This document shows positions 1-4,654 of a stretch of DNA of 5,198 nucleotides, piece after piece. Numbering within the stretch: the first letter of the stretch is position 1; each line of letters opens with the position of its first letter. The translations under genes and the position numbers were made by a program. This DNA comes from an uncultured beta proteobacterium (lineage in GTDB: Bacteria; Pseudomonadota; Gammaproteobacteria; Burkholderiales; Burkholderiaceae_C): assembly GCA_903928325.1 (NCBI GenBank), contig CAIYQF010000369.1, positions 1-5,198 of the forward strand. Reading direction: 5' to 3'. Below the pieces are notes generated by a model that did no database searches, had not been told where the DNA came from, and saw only the letters and a list, made by a program, of their open reading frames with translations.

Positions 1-79
1 AACCCCTGTCCCCGATCAATTCAGGTGGGGGATTTTGAAGTGGCCACAGACGGGGGAATTTGGGTGGCCATCAGGGACT
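1..79. mobile_element. Terminal fragment of an IS21-family insertion sequence (probable)
   Basis: Two imperfect copies of a repeat of about 20 bases stand in tandem: 27-46 (GGGGGATTTTGAAGTGGCCA) and 52-70 (GGGGGA, then ATTTGGG, then TGGCCA). IS21-family elements carry several such transposase-binding repeats inside each end, and this GGGGGA...TGGCCA pattern resembles ends I know from Burkholderiales IS21 elements. The istA/istB genes would lie to the left, outside the window. The outer boundary is uncertain. The family normally ends in CA-3', whereas here the sequence reads CAGGGACTA at 72-80, so the tip may be mutated or trimmed. The assignment is by recalled pattern, not by alignment. Confidence 0.55.
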
Positions 80-115
80 ATTTTTCAAAAATTCCATGTA
101 AATCAATGACTTACC

Positions 116-175
116 ATTAGTCAGATGACGTTCGGGACGTAGAGACCGGAGGTTCGAATCCTCTCACCCCGACCA
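116..175 (+). pseudogene. 5'-truncated tRNA-Pro(CGG) fragment, copy 1
   Basis: Bases 128-175 hold the 3' two thirds of a tRNA: most of the anticodon arm with loop TTCGGGA (anticodon CGG, proline), a variable region, the T arm GGAGG-TTCGAAT-CCTCT, the 3' acceptor strand CACCCCG, discriminator A and an encoded CCA (173-175). The first two bases of the 5' anticodon stem are replaced. The D arm is damaged: only TTAGTC (117-122) remains, then AGATG replaces the rest. No 5' acceptor strand complementary to CACCCCG is present, so no cloverleaf can form. The 48 bases at 128-175 are repeated exactly at 1132-1179. A 3' tRNA fragment of this kind is the usual footprint of an attachment site used by a tyrosine recombinase, but no integrase is visible here. 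Confidence 0.85.
128..175 (+). repeat. 48-bp perfect direct repeat, left copy (possible att core)
   Basis: Identical base for base to 1132-1179. It runs from the anticodon stem to the CCA end of tRNA-Pro(CGG). The pair encloses the intact higBA operon, about 0.96 kb, which is the geometry of attL/attR around a very small insert. Confidence 0.85.
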
Positions 176-188
176 GATTACCCTAAGG

Positions 189-222
189 AAACCCACTTCT
201 TTTATTGGAATGTGGGTTTTTT
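189..222 (+). terminator. Rho-independent terminator after the tRNA-Pro stub
   Basis: AAACCCAC (189-196) pairs perfectly with GTGGGTTT (212-219). TTC (197-199) and GAA (208-210) can extend the stem, and a run of T lies at 217-222. It begins 13 bases past the CCA end, so it is most simply the original tRNA gene's terminator carried along with the 3' fragment. It also insulates higBA from transcription entering from the left. Confidence 0.85.
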
Positions 223-314
223 GTTGCCTATCAGCGATTCATGGGCAGCTAGAAGGGGCATCTTTCCTAAACATGCACCTATGCCGAGCTGAGATGCATT
301 TATACAAGTAGTAC

Positions 315-342
315 TTGACAAAGTAAACTGTCTATTTACACT
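315..342 (+). promoter_or_regulatory. Sigma70-type promoter of higBA, nearly leaderless
   Basis: A perfect -35 box TTGACA (315-320) is followed after 16 bases by TACACT (337-342, 4 of 6 to consensus). Transcription would begin near 349, about two bases before the higB ATG at 351, and no Shine-Dalgarno sequence precedes that ATG. The mRNA is therefore probably leaderless or nearly so. An inverted repeat GTAAA (323-327) / TTTAC (335-339) lies between and over the promoter boxes and could be part of a HigA operator, as these operons are normally autorepressed. The operator is inference only. Confidence 0.65.
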
Positions 343-350
343 AAACGCCA

Positions 351-629
351 ATGATCTCAACTTTCAAGCACAAGGGTTTGGAGCTGTTTTTTACCAAGGG
401 CAGTTACAAGGGCGTGCCTGCGCAGCATGGAGCCCGCATGGAGCGGATGCTGGACAGATTGGATGCCGCCCGCGAAGCCAAGGACATGGACTTGCCGGGC
501 TACAAATTCCATGCACTCAAAGGTGATAGAAAAGGCGAATTCGCGGTTTCAGTTTCCGGGAACTGGCGAATCACCTTTGAGTTTGATGGCCAAAACGCCG
601 TAAACGTTAACTTGGAGGACTACCACTAA
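351..629 (+). CDS. higB: HigB toxin, RelE/ParE-superfamily mRNA interferase
   Basis: This 92-residue protein is the toxin of a type II toxin-antitoxin pair. HigB proteins enter the ribosomal A site and cleave mRNA during translation, and are neutralised by HigA. The length equals that of the characterised Proteus vulgaris HigB. Residues matching the positions I recall as functionally important there are all present: H54, K57, R73 and the C-terminal D90-Y91-H92. Around them lie the typical YKFHALKG (51-58) and NWRITFEF (71-78) strands. The toxin gene comes first, as is usual for hig and unlike most toxin-antitoxin operons. The stop codon overlaps the higA start (TAATG). The ATG at 351 fits the family's usual N-terminus, and no ribosome binding site lies upstream. 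The gene appears complete and functional; activity is inferred. Confidence 0.93.
   Translation: MISTFKHKGLELFFTKGSYKGVPAQHGARMERMLDRLDAAREAKDMDLPGYKFHALKGDRKGEFAVSVSGNWRITFEFDGQNAVNVNLEDYH
614..618 (+). promoter_or_regulatory. Shine-Dalgarno site of higA inside higB
   Basis: GGAGG stands 10 bases before the higA ATG (629) and within the last codons of higB. Together with the TAATG overlap it indicates translational coupling. The corresponding site in the decayed copy reads GGGAAG (1560-1565), which is weaker. Confidence 0.7.
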
Positions 630-949
630 TGAAGTCTCTACGAAACCCCCATCGCAAGCCGACGCATCCTGGCGCAGTGTTGCGCGAGGATGTCTTGCCC
701 GAACTGGGCTGGACCCAAGCTGAGCTGGCTCATCGGCTCATGGTCAGCCGGCAAACCGTTTCACAACTGCTGCATGAGGAAAAATCAGTCACGGCAGAAA
801 TGGCGATCCGAATTTCCAGCGCTGTGGGTGGAACGCCTGAGAGCTGGCTCAGCATGCAGCAGGCCGTTGACCTGTGGGATGCGGGAGTCAAGCTCAAAAG
901 CAATCCAGCACTTGCGCCATTGTTTCGCCAAGCGACCATTGCCGCCTGA
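629..949 (+). CDS. higA: HigA antitoxin, XRE-type helix-turn-helix
   Basis: This 106-residue antitoxin should bind and neutralise HigB and repress the operon promoter. The N-terminal RKPTHPGAVLREDVL (9-23) is the hallmark opening of the HigA addiction-module family. The helix-turn-helix spans about residues 28-52, with TQAEL (29-33) in the first helix and VSRQTVSQLLH (39-49) as turn and recognition helix. Residues 58-83 (MAIRIS, GTPESWL, MQQAVDLW) form the conserved following helices. The start overlaps the higB stop by one base and has a good Shine-Dalgarno (614-618). No convincing terminator follows: a T-rich stretch near 989-994 has only a four-base-pair stem before it. A homologue of identical length lies at 1576-1896, about four fifths identical outside its scrambled helix-turn-helix. 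Confidence 0.93.
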   Translation: MKSLRNPHRKPTHPGAVLREDVLPELGWTQAELAHRLMVSRQTVSQLLHEEKSVTAEMAIRISSAVGGTPESWLSMQQAVDLWDAGVKLKSNPALAPLFRQATIAA

Positions 950-1112
950 GACGCAAGCCGACTCGCCTATATTCAAGTTGAGTGTCTATTTTTTACGCTT
1001 GTTATCAGCCCGAAAAGACAGAAAATCCGTTTGTTTGACGTGTGCTGAAAATAAGATCTTTGGCATTTTTGTGCTCAATGCTTCACCCTCGAAAACCGTC
1101 GAGCAGGTTTAA
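950..1112. other. AT-rich spacer between higA and the second tRNA stub
   Basis: No gene is supported. The stretch is richer in A and T than the flanking genes, which suits acquired DNA. A small hairpin CTCGA (1088-1092) / TCGAG (1099-1103) lies just before the tRNA stub but has no T-run. The nine bases TGTCTATTT at 983-991 also occur inside the higB promoter (329-337); this may be chance. Confidence 0.5.
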
Positions 1113-1179
1113 ATTAGTCTGGTAAAGCGCTACGTTCGGGACGTAGAGACCGGAGGTTCGAATCCTCTCACCCCGACCA
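1113..1179 (+). pseudogene. 5'-truncated tRNA-Pro(CGG) fragment, copy 2
   Basis: From TTAGTC (1114) onward this reads as good tRNA: D loop with GG, the 3' side of the D stem (AAGC), a complete anticodon arm CTACG-TTCGGGA-CGTAG with anticodon CGG, variable region, T arm, CACCCCG acceptor strand and encoded CCA (1177-1179). The first dozen or so bases are wrong. The expected acceptor CGGGGTG is matched only by CAGGTTT (1104-1110), giving four of seven pairs, and the 5' D-stem positions read AATT. I therefore call it a pseudogene rather than a working tRNA. It is better preserved than copy 1, which has lost part of the D arm. No terminator follows it. Sensitive tRNA-finding software might still report it. 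Confidence 0.75.
1132..1179 (+). repeat. 48-bp perfect direct repeat, right copy (possible att core)
   Basis: Exact copy of 128-175. It lies upstream of the decayed higBA pair just as the left copy lies upstream of the intact pair. Confidence 0.85.
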
Positions 1180-1366
1180 ATTTCCTTAATTAAATCAACG
1201 AGTTACAGCTTACAGCCGTCAATCTCATTGTGGTTTATAGTGTATTTTTCAGCATACTACTTTTGATGGTGTTCTCAGTGCAATCAGTGGGGCGTTATGC
1301 ACAAAACGTACTGGTCAGCGAGAGCGTAAAACCATATTACCCACATGCCAAAAAAGGCACGTCTCC
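1180..1366. other. AT-rich spacer before the decayed higB
   Basis: No gene is supported. I found no similarity by eye to the corresponding spacer before the intact higB (176-350): neither the tRNA terminator nor the TTGACA promoter is present. One frame from GTG 1230 would give a hydrophobic stretch (VFFSILLLMVF), but it runs on into the higB remnant out of frame and has no ribosome binding site. Confidence 0.45.
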
Positions 1367-1576
1367 CACAAGGGCTTGGGACTTTTCTTTACCGAAGGCA
1401 GCTACAAAGACGTGCCCGTGAAGCCAGGGACTTGGATTTGCTCGGCTTCAAATTCCATGCGCCCAAAGGAAATAGTAGAGGCGAATTCAACGTTTCTGTT
1501 TCAGGGAACCAGGCGGATCACCTTTGAGTTGGATGGTCAAGATGCCGTAAATGTTAATTGGGAAGACTACCAATAA
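1367..1576 (+). pseudogene. higB: Decayed higB copy: 5' end lost, 52-bp deletion, frameshift
   Basis: Similarity to the intact higB starts at its codon 7 (HKGL) and runs to the stop. The first six codons and the promoter are missing. Relative to the intact copy, 52 bases are deleted after GACGT (near 1415), corresponding to about residues 22-39. The segment that follows reads in another frame (ARDLDLLGFKFHAPKG, GEFNVSVSGN). One extra base near 1508-1512 (AACCAGGCGG against AACTGGCGA) restores the first frame for RRITFELDGQ and WEDYQ. The net change is 51 bases, so one frame stays open from 1376 to 1576 with a scrambled middle. The terminal catalytic His is Gln here. H54 and K57 equivalents survive only in the wrong frame. 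It cannot be an active toxin. The TAATG overlap with the following gene is kept. Confidence 0.85.
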
Positions 1577-1896
1577 TGAGGTCTCTACGAAACCCCAACC
1601 GCAAGCCCACGCATCCCGGTGCAGTGTTGCGCGAAGATGTCTTGCTCGGACTCGGCTGGACCCAATCGAGCTGGCAGATCGGCTCATCGTCAGCCGCCAA
1701 ACGGTTTCACAAGTACTGCATGACGGGGCAGGCCGTTACCGCAGATATGGCCATCCGCATTTCCAGCGCGGTAGGTGGAACGCCTCAGAGCTGGCTCAGC
1801 ATGCAACAAGCTGTTGGCCTGTGGGACGCTGCGATCAAGCTCGAAAGCAATCCTTCACTTGCACCGCTGTTCCAACCAGAGACCATAGCCGCCTGA
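1576..1896 (+). pseudogene. higA: HigA homologue, full-length frame but frame-scrambled helix-turn-helix
   Basis: The frame is open and exactly 106 residues long, like the intact HigA. Residues 1-30 (MRSLRNPNRKPTHPG...) and about 53-106 (VTADMAIRISSAVGGTPQSWL...) match it closely. Residues about 31-52, which should be the helix-turn-helix, read SSWQIGSSSAAKRFHKYC and match nothing. The DNA explains this: one base is missing near 1665 and one is gained near 1722-1731, so about 22 codons are read out of phase. The neighbouring frame still spells IELADRLIVSRQTVSQVLHD, the original helix-turn-helix. The protein, if made, should not bind DNA as HigA does; binding to HigB cannot be judged. The Shine-Dalgarno is weakened (GGGAAG, 1560-1565). 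It overlaps the higB remnant by one base. An automatic annotation would probably call this a normal antitoxin. Confidence 0.8.
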
Positions 1897-2067
1897 ACAT
1901 TTCGTTTGCACAGGCCCACTTCCTGTGTCCGACAATCGGCTTTTGTTGGCCGTCGGCAATGCACGACGCACCTGCCCCAGGACCTTGCAAACAGAGGTTC
2001 CAAGCTCCCGCTGCGCTGCTTGGCATGGGCATAATCGACGGTGATCTGTTTCAAGTAAAGTCACACC
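1897..2067. other. Intergenic region before the lipoprotein gene
   Basis: No gene is supported on either strand; the minus-strand frames here run on into the antisense of higA copy 2. An imperfect inverted repeat has CCGAC (1929-1933) and GTCGG (1952-1956) as outer arms. CATAAT (2030-2035) resembles a -10 box for the gene at 2068, but no acceptable -35 box lies at the right distance. Confidence 0.4.
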
Positions 2068-2454
2068 ATGTCCCTGTTTTCCCTTCGTCTAAAAATTACT
2101 GCCTTGTTGATGGCAACGCTTCTGGGTGCATGTGGTGGTGGTGGCAGCTCCGCGCCTGCGCCCACCGGAGGAATCACGGCCACGGCGGGGGATAGCCAGG
2201 TCACCATCACGTGGGCAGCGGATGCTGGTGTGGATTACTGGCTCATGTACGCGGCCACCGCCACAGCCATTGACATGAAGTCTCCTCCGGGCAATCACGT
2301 GTGGGTTACCAGTGGCGTCACATCGCCCCTGGTAATAACCGGATTAACCAACGGCGTGGCCTATTCATTTGCCATGGACGGTCGTATCGGCGGTGGTTCT
2401 GGGGGGACGCAGACTCCCTCCGTGTCGGCGACACCGGCTGCGGCGACGCCCTAA
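2068..2454 (+). CDS. Small lipoprotein with one fibronectin type III-like domain
   Basis: The protein has 128 residues. Residues 1-21 form a lipoprotein signal peptide with basic R7 and K9, a hydrophobic core and the lipobox LLGAC, so C22 would be lipidated. Gly at +2 rather than Asp gives no inner-membrane retention signal, so the outer membrane is the likely site. A glycine/serine/proline linker (23-34) follows. Residues about 35-124 look like a single fibronectin type III beta-sandwich: VTITW (45-49), YWLMY (57-61), PLVITGLTNGVAYSFAM (87-103) and a closing PSVSATP. The role is unknown; such domains bind proteins or sugars or act as spacers. Similar N-termini occur, from memory, in longer Comamonadaceae surface proteins, so this could be a shortened relative, but the stop is clean and I found no continuation in other frames. 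No clear Shine-Dalgarno precedes the ATG. Confidence 0.75.
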   Translation: MSLFSLRLKITALLMATLLGACGGGGSSAPAPTGGITATAGDSQVTITWAADAGVDYWLMYAATATAIDMKSPPGNHVWVTSGVTSPLVITGLTNGVAYSFAMDGRIGGGSGGTQTPSVSATPAAATP

Positions 2455-2488
2455 GGGGCTGCATTTGGGCATTTCCAGCCGGGTGAAC

Positions 2489-2507
2489 CGTCGCTTTCGG
2501 GGCGACG
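2489..2507. terminator. Hairpin between convergent genes, possible bidirectional terminator
   Basis: CGTCGC (2489-2494) pairs perfectly with GCGACG (2502-2507) around a seven-base loop. It lies 34 bases past the lipoprotein stop and 38 bases past the stop of the minus-strand glycosyltransferase. Neither strand has a T-run after it, so intrinsic termination would be weak; the placement between convergent genes is the main support. Confidence 0.45.
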
Positions 2508-2545
2508 AACACTAGCGCAATTTCGAGCTACCAAGACCCAAGCTT

Positions 2546-3298
2546 TCACGCCTGCTTAATCGGCAATCCCGGAAAAAATGAGCGCACCAGCGCCGCCGGA
2601 ATTGCATACTGGGGAAAGCAGGCCGAGGTATTGGCTGCATGCAGGATGTGAATGCACAAGCCCACTTCGTCTCTAACAAACTCCACCACCTTGGATTGCG
2701 TGAGCGCTGCGCGGACAAAGGGAGCGTCCTCGTTAAACGCAACCGAAGCAAATGGGCAGGCGGACCACACGGTTTTTAAATACACATAAGAAAACCCGTA
2801 CCCTAGGTGGTTCTCTTTGAACATGGCGTCGTGTTCCCCGACATGTGCTACCGCAATAGCCTGGTCCGACCAAATGAAATGCAGGCCGGTTTTTTCGGTC
2901 AAATCCCAGTAAGCAAACCGGTCGTACACCGCGCTGTAGATGAAAAATGCTGACAACTTGACCAAATCGGCGCCTTTGGCCTCGAGCTGGTCGATCATGT
3001 ATTCCAAATACTGGGGCGCGTAATACTCGTCATCGTCAACGTGGGCGATGATTGCACCGCACGCCTGCCCGTTGAGCCAATTTCGCTTGTCGCCAACGCA
3101 CTGGCGGACGCCAACGTGTTGGTAACGGATACGCGGATCACTTTGGGCCAGAAAATAGCCGCTGGGCTGCGCGGAGTCATCCAAAATGATCCATTCCCAG
3201 TTGCTATAGGTTTGGTCGAGCACACAGCGGTGTATGGCCCCGAGCATGCTCTCCCGGTTGTATGTCGGGGTGACGATCGATACGAGTGGCTTCACCAT
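2546..3298 (-). CDS. Family 2 glycosyltransferase (GT-A fold)
   Basis: This 250-residue protein should transfer a sugar from a nucleotide donor to a growing surface glycan at the cytoplasmic face of the membrane. The N-terminal VSIVTPTYNR (6-15) is the classic GT2 opening strand. DDS (40-42) is the nucleotide-binding acidic pair. HVDDDEYYAP (86-95) contains the metal-binding DXD motif, preceded by GDKRNWLNGQACGAIIA, where family members sense donor and acceptor. NED (189-191) in FNEDAPFVRAAL is placed like the ED catalytic base. No transmembrane segment is visible, so it is probably soluble or peripheral. The start fits the family and lies 75 bases beyond the nucleotidyltransferase stop with no obvious terminator between, suggesting one operon. 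No Shine-Dalgarno is evident. Donor and acceptor cannot be told from sequence. The C-terminus after the ED motif is short. Confidence 0.88.
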   Translation of the reverse strand: MVKPLVSIVTPTYNRESMLGAIHRCVLDQTYSNWEWIILDDSAQPSGYFLAQSDPRIRYQHVGVRQCVGDKRNWLNGQACGAIIAHVDDDEYYAPQYLEYMIDQLEAKGADLVKLSAFFIYSAVYDRFAYWDLTEKTGLHFIWSDQAIAVAHVGEHDAMFKENHLGYGFSYVYLKTVWSACPFASVAFNEDAPFVRAALTQSKVVEFVRDEVGLCIHILHAANTSACFPQYAIPAALVRSFFPGLPIKQA

Positions 3299-3373
3299 GT
3301 GGGAACGTGCTAAGTCGGATTTTTTAAAGGTTTAGCTCATCTTTGCGCCGTGCTTGGGATCCATTGGCCGTTT

Positions 3374-4477
3374 TCAGGCGCGTGCGTCGCCCCAGCGCAG
3401 CGGGGACGCGTCATCGCCCCGGTACAGGGTGTCGCCATGCCGGTCCACGCAGTAATGGCGCGAAACAATCATCTCGTTAAAATGCATATCGGCGGCGATG
3501 CGGGTGTATTCAAAAATCACACTGCGTGTCACGCGTGCGCCCGAGCGAATCACACTTCCGTGCCCAATCCAGGCCGGTCCCACAATCGACGCGCCCGGCT
3601 CGATGCGCGTACCCGAACCAATGTAAACGGGGCCCTGGATTTTGACCCGGTCCCAGTCGATGGAGGTATTGAGCCCCACCCAAATGCCCGGCCGAACCTG
3701 CTTTCCCGGCATGGGCATTTCGGCGATCTCGCCCTTGAGCACGCGTTGCAGCACCGACCAGTAATCACTCACCCGACCGATGTCGATCCAATGAAAGGGT
3801 CGGTTTTGCACAAAAAATGGCTTTTTCTGCGCAACCAGCTGGGGAAAGAGCTCTGCGCCAATGTCATACACCACCCCCGAAGGCACCAGATCCAGTACCT
3901 GCGGCTCGAAAATGTAGACGCCGGTGCTGGCCAGCTTGGACTTGGCGTCCTGCGGCGCCGGTTTTTCCTGGAAAGATGCGATGCGCCCATCGGGCCCGGC
4001 CACCACGATGCCATAAGCGCTGACATCGGCCAAAGGCACTTCCAGAGCCACCAAGCTAGCAATTGCGCCTTGGGCGTGGTGCTCTGCCAATGCTGCGGTG
4101 ATGTCCAAATCAATCAGCGCGTCGCCGCACAAGACCAGGGTAGTGTCGTCAAAAAACCCGCTGAAATCCTGAATTCGGCGCATGCCCCCGGCGGACCCCA
4201 TGGGGTGCGGCAAGATGTCACCGTGCTCGCGCCGCCCCTCATAGGAATAGCCAATTTCAACGCCCCAGCGGCTCCCGTCGCCAAAGTACTCCTCGATTTT
4301 CTGGTGGTGGTACGCTACATTGACCATGATTTCTTTGATCCCATGGCGGGCCAGGTGCTCGATCAGGTACTCCATCACGGGCTTGCCCAAAATCGGCACC
4401 ATGGGCTTGGGCAGGTCGCGGGTCAGGGGGCGCACGCGGGTGCCTTGTCCAGCCGCCAAAATCATGCCTTTTGCCAT
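3374..4477 (-). CDS. Sugar-nucleotide pyrophosphorylase with left-handed beta-helix tail (mannose-1-phosphate guanylyltransferase-like)
   Basis: With the chosen start the protein has 367 residues. It should join a sugar 1-phosphate and an NTP to give an NDP-sugar plus pyrophosphate in the cytoplasm. The signature GQGTRVRPLTRDLPKP (10-25) holds the nucleotide-binding loop and catalytic Arg/Lys. GSAGGM (94-99) contacts the base, CGD (117-119) gives the metal-binding Asp, FQEKP (169-173) and STGVYIF (184-190) bind the sugar phosphate, and WIDIGR (230-235) holds the second metal Asp. From about residue 260, short repeats such as GPVYIGSGTRIEPG and GPAWIGHGSVIRSG form a hexapeptide left-handed beta-helix. 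This two-part layout is that of GDP-mannose pyrophosphorylase-like enzymes; glucose or other substrates remain possible. An in-frame ATG at 4549 would add 24 residues that do not resemble the family. I prefer 4477 because the protein then opens MAKGMILAAG, as is usual. It is the first gene of the minus-strand pair. Confidence 0.88.
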   Translation of the reverse strand: MAKGMILAAGQGTRVRPLTRDLPKPMVPILGKPVMEYLIEHLARHGIKEIMVNVAYHHQKIEEYFGDGSRWGVEIGYSYEGRREHGDILPHPMGSAGGMRRIQDFSGFFDDTTLVLCGDALIDLDITAALAEHHAQGAIASLVALEVPLADVSAYGIVVAGPDGRIASFQEKPAPQDAKSKLASTGVYIFEPQVLDLVPSGVVYDIGAELFPQLVAQKKPFFVQNRPFHWIDIGRVSDYWSVLQRVLKGEIAEMPMPGKQVRPGIWVGLNTSIDWDRVKIQGPVYIGSGTRIEPGASIVGPAWIGHGSVIRSGARVTRSVIFEYTRIAADMHFNEMIVSRHYCVDRHGDTLYRGDDASPLRWGDARA

Positions 4478-4654
4478 TTTCCATGCCCTTAATTCAACAA
4501 ATTGATCGAATTGTGCACGACGCGCCCCCCAAACCGGGTGCGACGACACGATGGTTTGTCGCGATACGCCGCAGCCCCACAGTCCCGATTAGCCGCCGCA
4601 AAGCCTCGTACACTTGGATCCGTACTGTCTTATTTACGCAACACCCACATTCCC
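4478..4654. promoter_or_regulatory. Divergent intergenic region between the pyrophosphorylase gene and rmlB
   Basis: These 177 bases separate two genes that face away from each other, so promoters for both should lie here. I could not fix either. On the plus strand TTGGAT (4614-4619) resembles a -35 box, but the best -10-like sequence (TATTTA, 4631-4636) is only 11 bases further on. No Shine-Dalgarno precedes the rmlB ATG. On the minus strand AAGGG near 4486-4490 could serve the pyrophosphorylase start, with a slightly long spacing. Confidence 0.4.

Noticed and set aside
329..991. TGTCTATTT present at 329-337 and 983-991 as paired HigA operators
   Set aside because: A nine-base match in AT-rich DNA can be chance, it is not palindromic, and the second site is not at a recognisable promoter.
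1088..1103. Hairpin CTCGA/TCGAG as a terminator for higBA
   Set aside because: The stem is only five base pairs and no T-run follows.
690..1112. Plus-strand open frame of 140 codons
   Set aside because: It overlaps higA in another frame, has no family resemblance, and only its tail leaves the higA gene.
1104..1179. A functional tRNA-Pro gene
   Set aside because: The 5' acceptor strand CAGGTTT pairs at only four of seven positions with CACCCCG and the 5' D stem is mispaired.
1230..1421. Small plus-strand frame with a hydrophobic N-terminus
   Set aside because: It starts at GTG without a Shine-Dalgarno and its C-terminal half is out-of-frame higB remnant; probably chance.
1785..2054. Minus-strand open frame of 89 codons before the lipoprotein gene
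   Set aside because: Its second half is antisense to higA copy 2, and the first half shows no recognisable domain or ribosome binding site.
1551..2195. Plus-strand open frame of 214 codons containing a helix-turn-helix-like stretch
   Set aside because: The stretch is the original helix-turn-helix of the decayed higA read in the shifted frame. The rest is out-of-frame sequence running across the spacer and into the lipoprotein gene.
3350..4492. Plus-strand open frame of 380 codons
   Set aside because: It is antisense to the pyrophosphorylase gene, whose motifs are unambiguous. The translation has no domain-like character and is rich in His/Ala/Pro, as expected from an antisense GC-rich gene.
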